In this document: positions 56,908-64,000 of the stretch, piece after piece | Layout: each line of letters opens with the position of its first letter | Position numbering within the stretch: the first letter of the stretch is position 1 | From: Amoebidium appalachense | Lineage: Eukaryota; Ichthyosporea | Length of the DNA: 64,000 nt | Reading direction: 5' to 3' | Assembly: GCA_963693365.1 (NCBI GenBank) | Contig: CAVNZM010000008.1 | Location: forward strand, 4,030,001 to 4,094,000 | The notes under the pieces: generated by a model | What the model was told of the DNA's origin: nothing | Database searches by the model: none | The model's input: only the letters and a program-made list of their open reading frames with translations | Translations under genes and position numbers: made by a program

Positions 56908-58619
56908 GCAATGTATGTGCGCACAAACAAAAAACCATTAGAAGTTGAATAAATTAATGCAAGTCATGTTGAAAAGAAACTTGGATTTGGAATCAACAAA
57001 AGTAAAACAAAAATGAACTTCCAACCACAGAACCGTTGATGATAAAACCAAATTAAACACAACGGCTCCAAAAGAAAGTGACCAAATATACTTATATATA
57101 TATATATATAGCCACTGGGTTTTTTAGGTGCGTCCGGAACCCGGAGCCAGTTGGTGTAACCTCTGAAGAAACAAACAGAAAAGAAAGGGGGAGAAGGCCA
57201 AAAAAAAAAAAAAAAAAAAAAAAATAGGGGATAGGAAATAAAAGTTCATCCTACAAACAGTGTATGGTCATATGCATTTATGGCTGCCCACTCTTTGGCC
57301 AGCAAACACACAGCATAGCAACATGGTGTCATGCAGCGATATTGGAAGCCCGTGCCCATACGTATGTACCCTCCCTCCGAGTCCTCCCCCCTTCTCCCCC
57401 CCCCCCCCTCCCCCCCCGGGTCTCTGCCCCTTGAGTCCCTCGAGGAGCTCCCCCGGGAACCTTTCGGAATGAATTGGAAGGTGTGTGTGTGTGCTGGGGG
57501 CTGGAAGGGGAGGGGCCTGTTGGGAAGGGAAGAGGGGGAGGAGAGGGGGGACGTGGGGGTGGGGTGGGGTGGGTGGGTGGGTGGGTGGGGGGGGGGGGAT
57601 GTCAGTGGCACAAGTGGGTGTCAAGTTACTGTATGTGGTGTGTGATTTTGTGTGTACCGTATTGGTGTGTACGTGTGCCTTCAGGTGTTTTTGTGTGTGC
57701 GGATGTTTGTGTGTGTGTGTGTGTGCGCGCGCGCGCACGCGTGTGTGTGTGTGTGTGTATGTGTATGCACGCCTGTAGGCGTGTGTACGTGTTTGTGCAT
57801 GTGTGTGTCTGTGTTTGTGTGTGTATGGCGCGTATGCTACATGTAATTCTAGCTAGAACCCAATCAAACTATCTTTGGCCCAACGGCAACTTTATCCCAA
57901 AAAATTATGATCAAAACCCCAATTAAAACAACTTCTGAAGGGCTGAAAAAACATAAGACGGAACCTATAACCAAAAAAATGAAAACAAAGCAGCCGTAAC
58001 ACACACACATTGTGTGCAACTTTTTGTCCATCGGACGTGTTTTCGAGACTACAGATCTAGAAACGGCCGCGCATGCCCACGAGCATGTGCTTCCAATCCA
58101 TCTACTATTAAAGGACGTAAACCTGCCCACTCCCTGGCCACTGTGCATATGTTAAAGCAACACGGTGCCATGCAGTGCACGGACGCAAACAACCATCCTT
58201 ATCCCCACCCCCACCCCCACCCTCCTCCCCACTCCACCCCCCCCCCCACCCCCCTCCCAAAAAAAAAAAAAAAAGGGGGGGGGGGGGGGGGGGGATACCC
58301 CCCCCCCCTTCCCCCCGCTCTAGAAAACGTTCCCACAGGACAAGGGGGTGAGCCTGGAGGTTGCGGGATTGGGTCGGGGGAGGGGGAGGGGGGTGCAGGC
58401 ATCTTCCTCCCTCCGCCCTCCTCCCCCCTTCCCAGTCCCCCCTCCCCCTCGCCCCTCCTCCCTTCCTCCCCTTTTCTGATACTTCAGTGATCCACGCACA
58501 TCACCCACCCTCCTTTATATACACACGGGCGTACGCATAGTACACACACATGCAAAAACAAAGACAGCCACTCGCATATGCACGTCGGACACGCACGCGA
58601 GCGCGAACACGCAAACACA

Positions 58620-58674
<55 letters not shown>

Positions 58675-58909
58675 ACACAGCCACTAGTACCTCTTAAACT
58701 CCATCCGGCCTTCTGTGTGTTCAGATATATCTTTACAAGAATTTGCAAATGTGCGGTATGAGGCTGTGTGGTATTTAGAAAAAGAGGGGGAGAAGAGCGT
58801 ATCCCCAAGGGGAAGGGTGGGGGGGGGGGGGGGGAGGGGGAGGGGGGGAGGCAGATGATTTGTCCCGGGGCGCCCGGGGCCCACGAGACGGGTGGATGGG
58901 GTGAAGGGG

Positions 58910-58953
<44 letters not shown>

Positions 58954-59142
58954 AGAATTACTTGGAGGAGCCATGCAGCATCACGGCTTATAAGTTACTG
59001 AGGAAACGTTGTTTGGTTACGGCGGAAAACGGACGCAATATTTGCATCATTGCATGCTGCATTCGTGATATTAAAGCGTGCAGCAAGTCACGTAATATTC
59101 AAGTTAATCAGCACAGTGCCAACCTCCCTCCCCCCCCCCCCC

Positions 59143-59194
<52 letters not shown>

Positions 59195-59434
59195 ACAGAA
59201 AATCCTATGATCATATTATACTTCTGTTTTTTTGGAAAAGCGAGCTATTATCAAAGCCTCATTGTACAGCTACTAATGATGTACATGTGTTAAAATGTAT
59301 GTGCCAACATTGTGCAGGGCTGGGCAACCGAGTCTCAAAGTCGCGACACACGGTACTTCAATATTTAAAGCTTTATCCCGCCATTTTGTCGAGTTGAGGC
59401 ATATATATGCAATGCCCCGCATTGCCCAGGTAGA

Positions 59435-59939
59435 CTATGTATATACCGTATTCATCACACAGAACCTGATACAACTGTCCTTCGAAGCAGGCTCCTGATT
59501 GGAGCACTGCCCCCTACAATCGGCCCACACCTCTTCTTTAGCAAATTTACCACCAACCCACCATCCCTGTCTCGTCACCACCTTCGGAAACCTCTTCTTC
59601 TTTTTCTTCGTAATCATCTCCACTCGCTTTGTAATCACGCCATATGGCCTCTGGGTACTCTGACCTGCCAGGGCCCCGGTGGTTTACATTTTCCTTCCGC
59701 ACGGAACTCTCAAAGAAGCTCGACAGGCCACACTCGTCTCGCACACACTCGTCAATTGGATTGTTGTCAACCAACACAAAACTCGGAAAGCCTTTCATCC
59801 TGTTGATGCAGTTTACTACACATGGGTTAACCCTGGTTACCACCACGTTAGCGTCTGCGGGGATTGCCACAGCTTGCTCGGAGAGAAGAAGGACCGCAGA
59901 CAACAGGCCAAGAAGAAGAGAAGAGGAAACGCGCAACAT
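59435..59939 (-). CDS. Secreted Cys-motif protein, copy B (tail out of frame)
   Basis: ATG at 59939 opens a 130-codon frame ending at 59547, clearly paralogous to copy A (signal peptide LLLGLLSAVLLLSEQAVAIP, then MKGFPS, NPIDECVRDECG and PEAIWRDYKAS). The N-terminal module has four cysteines, C-x3-C-x18-C-x4-C, where copy A keeps only two. The C-terminal C-x3-C-x10-C-x3-C module (EEVWADC to CIRFC) is present at about 59447-59540 but in another frame: the acidic linker is shorter than in copy A by a number of bases not divisible by three. So copy B ends early (130 aa), or has a frameshift or assembly error in the GGTGG-rich linker, or uses a very small intron. Same strand and similar linker as copy A indicate duplication. 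Function unknown. Confidence 0.6.
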
Positions 59940-60717
59940 TTTGACGAGGGATATGTTGCAACGGTCAGGAGAAATGATTTCAAGCTAGAGGTGTGCATAC
60001 ACTGCCTTAAATGTGCTGTTTCTGTTGTGACGTCGTATGATGTGGTTCCTTGTCCACTCATAAGAACGTCAGTCCTGCATAACTGGCAAGCTCTGCAGCC
60101 TGCAATCAGCGATGTATTTTGACCACAAAAGCAATTCATCTGACCAAAATAACTAAATTTGAATGCGTTCAAGTTACAGTAGTGCTAACTCACGTATTTA
60201 CGCGTGTATATACATTCAAAGTTTACACTATTTAGTTGCATCATGCGTTTATTTATCTTGACTCAGCCGATCAGGCATGCATGTCGCAGTGCCACGTGCA
60301 CGTGCAATCACGCAGTGCGCACTTTTGATGCAAGCTTAAGTCATAAGCTTATTATAGCCTGGTCACTTGCTTGCTTCATGTATGTCTAATGTTGTTCTCA
60401 CGTTGCAGCGTTTAATCACAAGTAAGTCTGCTCACTGAGCAGCCCATGTGAAACCGCAAAAAAAAACCGCACTGTCCTCGGCGCACGCAAAGACTCCTAA
60501 ACTCATGCTAAAATTTTAATGAGGCATGCAATGAGGAATTTGCTGAGATCTTGCGCCCGGACGCCTGAGATACAGTCAACCGGTGAGCCCAGCCATGAGC
60601 CCAGCCCAGGCGGCTCTCCGGATCCAAGAGTCTGTCTACTCGTATGGCCGTGCTCTAAATCAGTACATGTACATGTGCTTTTAGAATTAGTAGTACCTAT
60701 CCCTTCTCTCTCAAGCT

Positions 60718-60761
<44 letters not shown>

Positions 60762-61685
60762 TTCAGTTACTGAGTCGGGAGGATGGGTAGTGGGTGTGGT
60801 GGGGAGGAGGACATGATAACCTTTGCGTACGCAAGGCTGTTTGGGTTAGGAGAAAGGGGAGGGGAGGGGGGGGGGAGTAGGAAGGGGAGTCCGTAGGTTT
60901 TACACTCATGGTGGGTGGCTTGAGAGGTCCGCGTGGCAGTCCACGGGTGCTATGTGGGACATAGTGCTAATTATCACAACTAGTACTGTGGGATATGCAA
61001 TAAATGGATACTATGTGGCCCAGCCCCATTGTTCTGCACAGTCTGGGCTGGTTGGAGCGAGAAAACAGATGGATATAACAGCGATGGGCTGGCATATGCC
61101 ATGCGGCTTCTTGGAGCTGGTCCGAATTCGAAAACGGTCCGAAAAGAGTGCACTGGTATCGCAGTGTTACATACTGTTTTTTCACTTTACACAAACATGA
61201 ATTCGGTATATAGTGTACATGTGTATGTTGTGTGGGATATCACGGGTGTACATGCAGGCCATATTTCGAGGGTGTAAATATGATATAGAAAGGGTATAAA
61301 TGTTGTATATCGCAGGTGTGAATGTATTACATAATGTACATGTATCTATCACATCACAGGTGTTGAAGGCACTTTAACAAATTTTTTGAGGCAAATTTAC
61401 ATTTACTAAGTAAAATTGTATAACGTTATGCAGGTTTGAGCATAACCTTATGCACGTTTCAAAAAATTAAAATTGTAATAACTTGGGAACCGTTCAACCA
61501 AAATGCACCAAGTTTTCACAGTTAATGTGTTGTTATACCCCCTGCACACGTCCACTGAGATACCAGCAAAACAGTTTGATCTGCTTAAGCGATCACGAAA
61601 AAACATGAAAAAACCTTTAAAAAACTTTAGGTCAAATTTTTCGGTAAAATCCCTTGTTGGTGTATGATTCACGAGTATTTTACAG
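59940..61685. other. Spacer upstream of secreted-protein copy B
   Basis: It should include the promoter of copy B. AT-leaning, mostly unique DNA with one C run at 60719-60761 and a G-rich tract at 60856-60876. A near-periodic text at 61240-61350 (gggtgtaaat, gggtataaat, aggtgtgaat) is a weak degenerate repeat. No gene was recognised. Confidence 0.5.
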
Positions 61686-61751
61686 AAGTAACTGCATGTG
61701 GTGTATCAAAGAACTGTTGGACCTACAACTTCTTCCACTACCATACTTTCG
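61686..61751 (+). CDS. Candidate isolated exon (22 residues)
   Basis: Bounded by an acceptor (gagtattttacag) and a donor (ttcg then gtaaga), 66 nt long and phase 1 at both ends. It encodes a Cys/aromatic-rich string (TACGVSKNCWTYNFFHYHTF). The downstream sequence is a C run plus (CA)n, as in the introns of the other genes. No partner exon was found and no family is recognised, so this may be chance. Confidence 0.25.
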
Positions 61752-62154
61752 GTAAGACTCCCCCCCCCCCCCCCCCTCTTCCTCCTCCCTCTCCCCTCCT
61801 CTCTCCCCCCACTCCCCCCCACCCCCCACCCCGTCCCCTCCAAAAACACACACACACACACAAAGAAAAGAAACGAAGACCCCCTTCAAACACCACCACA
61901 GCCATTGTCGCAAACTTGTGCATTGCAGCACAACCATCACGCACACACTCTCTCTCCCATCTGCCCACCGCTACTAAGTTACAGCCTGGAGGGGGTGGGG
62001 TGGGGGTGGGGGGGGGGGGGGGGGGGGGGGGGGAATAAACGGTGAATAAAATAGAGCGTGTAAAGTTTAACCAACACTATCGAAACACAATAAATTTCCA
62101 CGAGTGCCCCATGTCAGGGCCCTGCCCAAAGAACAGGTAGTCCTCCGGAGCGAT
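61752..62154. other. C-run, CA-rich and G-run spacer
   Basis: C-rich DNA at 61761-61843, a short (CA)n, and a G run at 62010-62032. The remaining 120 bp to 62154 probably belong to the 3' UTR of the minus-strand gene ending at 62155. Confidence 0.5.
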
Positions 62155-63134
62155 CTAAGGCTCCATGTCGTTAGGCCCCGGCTTGGCAGCCGCCCCCCCG
62201 CCGGTCTCCCCTGCACCCGCACCGAAATCCCCGACCTCCCTCTCGACATCCAAAATATCACCCCCACCCGTATTTACGTGCATAGAGCCCCTCTCATATC
62301 CCGCCACAAACCCCGAAATTTGCTTTTCCTCCTCCTTCCTGCTTTCGACCATCTTCTGCTCCTCATCCTTCTCAGCCTCCCCTCCGATTTTCTCAGTTTT
62401 AATTCCGAGCGATTCCATGTTTTCCATTGAATTTTCGATTCGACCCCCCTCCGTAGCGGTGATGTTAGTGTTTACATTCAGAGGAGGAAGGGTCTCATAG
62501 AGGGTGGTTTGGGTGTGAGTCATGGTGTCCCCCACACTGTTTGCAGTCTGGCCGGAAATAGGTCCAGTGGGGATAGAACCGGCCGCAGGTGCAACAGTGG
62601 CGAGAGTAATGAGTGGGTTATCTTGCGGACTGGTGGGAGCAGTGGTGGTGGTGGCCGGAAACTGGGTGCTGGTGATGGTATTTGCGGTGTAAAACCCCCC
62701 CTCTTGGGGCCCCTGGCCATGCATGATGCTCTCTCCGCCTGGGGCCTGGATCGGGGTAGGCGCCGTGGTCGAGAATGGGTTGGTTGAAGCGTGGCCGGCG
62801 GTGCCAAAACCCCCCTCACCCCCAACACTCCCGGGGGTACAGACACTGTAGGACCCCGTAGCTGTGGGTGTGGACATGAAAATAGAACCCCCCTGAGCCG
62901 CATTTTCGACCCCAACAATCCCCAGCGCAGCGGACGGATGCTGGGTGACTGGAGTAGCAAAATTTCCATAAAACCCCCCTGCCGTTGCGCCGGGGTGCTG
63001 CTGGGTAGGCGCCATCGGGGGGGTCGTGTGGGTGGGGTCTAGGGAGCCGGCCCCCTGGACCGGTGCAGGGACGACATACTCGGTGGTGGACACGGTGTGG
63101 CGCACATGAACATAGGAGCCGGCAACAGCACCAC
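62155..63134 (-). CDS. Thr/Pro/Gly-rich protein, last exon (325 codons, 5' partial)
   Basis: The frame runs from an acceptor (aaacacag before 63134) to TAG at 62155-62157, entering in phase 1, so the start lies in an exon not identified or beyond the window. The visible part is low in complexity: many Thr, Pro, Gly and Ala with recurring GGFY and TAPT motifs (GGFYGNF, GGFGTAGH, GGFYTANT), then a charged segment (EKDEEQKMVESRKEEEKQ) that could form a helix, and a Gly-rich end. GC and codon use are that of a real exon rather than repeat DNA. No domain or family is recognised; it may be a disordered cytoplasmic or vesicle-associated protein. Confidence 0.55.
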
Positions 63135-63225
63135 CTGTGTTTGGTGGTTTTGGTTTAAAGTCGTCACTTTAATTATTACGCTATGAATCAGTGAACCTGG
63201 GAGGGGGGGGTGGGGGGTGGGGGGT

Positions 63226-63281
<56 letters not shown>

Positions 63282-63445
63282 CAGGTGAGGAGGCGAAAAG
63301 GGAGAGGGGGGAGGGGGGGAAAGGGGGGGGAGAGGGGGCAGAAGGGGGCGGGGTAAAGTTGGGGGTGAAGTGGCAAAGGAGAGGGAAGTGGGTAGTGGGC
63401 GGGGGGGGGGGGGGGGGGGGGAGGGAAGGGGGGGGGAAGGGAGAA

Positions 63446-63491
<46 letters not shown>

Positions 63492-64000
63492 GGGGGAGCA
63501 AAAGAGACAAAAGGAGAACACTGGGAAGGTGGTGATTGCACTAGAATTTGAGCCGGAATGGGGCAGTTGGAATAGGCGCCCCCTGCCGCCCCCCACCTCC
63601 ACCACCACCACCACAGACAGGTTTTTTGACCAACACAGGTGTGTGTGTGTGTGGGTGTGTGTATGTGCGTGTGTGTACGTGTGTGTTGGAGAGGGGGGGG
63701 GGGGGGGGGGGGGGGGGGTCCTAAGGACCCTTTCGAACCGTAATATAATATTGAATGTTACTTTATGTTACAAAAGGTGTGTTGGAAAAAGGGGAAATCA
63801 GATAAACGAGCGAACACAATTTTCCCAGGTACCGTAGTAAGACTAGCCGTATAAATGATATTTCCCTCCACAAGACAAAGAAAACCTCCTTGATTGAAAG
63901 AGATTTTGAGGAAATCGATTATTGGTGTGGAAGGGGAAAAAAAAAAAAGGGGGGGGGGGGGGACGTTTTTTTTTTTTTTTTTTTTTTTTTGGGGGGGGGG
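63135..64000. other. Probable intron or 5' region with long G runs
   Basis: G runs occupy about 63222-63278, 63401-63420 and 63449-63490, with TG-rich DNA at 63641-63688 and another G run at 63696-63718. The window ends in A-run/G-run and T-run/G-run junctions (63939-64000). No exon of the 62155-63134 gene could be identified here. Confidence 0.5.

Larger units (their letters stand above)
53872..59434. other. Repeat-rich spacer between the two secreted-protein genes
   Basis: No gene was recognised. Repeats: C runs at 54790-54823, a 50-bp tandem duplication at 54979-55078, a C run at 55301-55333, G runs at 55502-55662, CT-rich DNA at 55750-56090, (TG)n at 56380-56905 with CG and CA variants, an A run at 57200-57224, a C-A-G homopolymer junction at 58234-58295, (CA)n at 58619-58678, a G run at 58910-58951 and a C run at 59140-59194. 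Diverged copies of a short segment lie at about 57255-57340 and 58095-58180. Confidence 0.55.

Overview
The window is eukaryotic nuclear DNA. Three long genes are cut into many short exons by GT-AG introns. Poly(A)-signal-like hexamers are present. Introns and spacers are packed with (CA/TG)n, (GA/CT)n and G or C homopolymers. The species cannot be fixed from the sequence; a unicellular protist or alga with large microsatellite-rich introns fits best. Long reading frames made of Thr-His, Cys-Val, Ser-Leu, Arg-Glu, poly-Pro or poly-Gly are translations of these repeats and are not reported as genes.

Layout: (1) 577-8012, plus strand: the 3' part of RAD50 (9 exons, 293 codons, ABC signature to stop). 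(2) 9136-18040, minus strand: a complete Aurora kinase gene (10 exons, 374 aa, N-terminal KEN box), convergent with RAD50. (3) 22783-24797, plus: an unrecognised basic, Ser-rich protein in two exons. (4) 30703-32280, plus: an intronless 525-aa nuclear-type protein whose N-terminus resembles the Aurora-binding segment of TPX2 and which also has a KEN box. (5) 36734-47586, minus: a 9-exon gene for a roughly 1334-aa fusion of DUF1365, an FAD-dependent amine-oxidase-like flavoprotein and a cyclopropane-fatty-acid-synthase-type methyltransferase, with a C-terminal membrane segment. It carries one apparent single-base frameshift in a G6 run. (6) 51737-52677, minus: a small RGG-rich protein, probably two exons. 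(7) 53287-53871 and about 59435-59939, minus: two paralogous secreted Cys-motif proteins. (8) 62155-63134, minus: the last exon of an unrecognised Thr/Pro/Gly-rich protein.

Functional themes: RAD50 (DNA double-strand-break repair), Aurora kinase (mitosis) and a possible TPX2-like activator lie within 32 kb. The kinase has glycine at the position that in human Aurora A (Gly198) permits TPX2 binding, which agrees with the TPX2-like reading of the neighbour. The fusion protein gathers three domains that bacteria often encode as adjacent genes for modifying membrane fatty acids.

The most unusual structural signal is in the introns. In all three long genes, (CA)n on the sense strand often runs into the 3' splice site, and several introns also start with (GT)n, so the two intron ends are complementary. 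Two inverted-repeat elements (a 386-bp MITE-like element in an Aurora intron and a 435-bp fold-back element full of small palindromes) and recurrent C(n)A(n)/T(n)G(n) junctions are further points to follow up.
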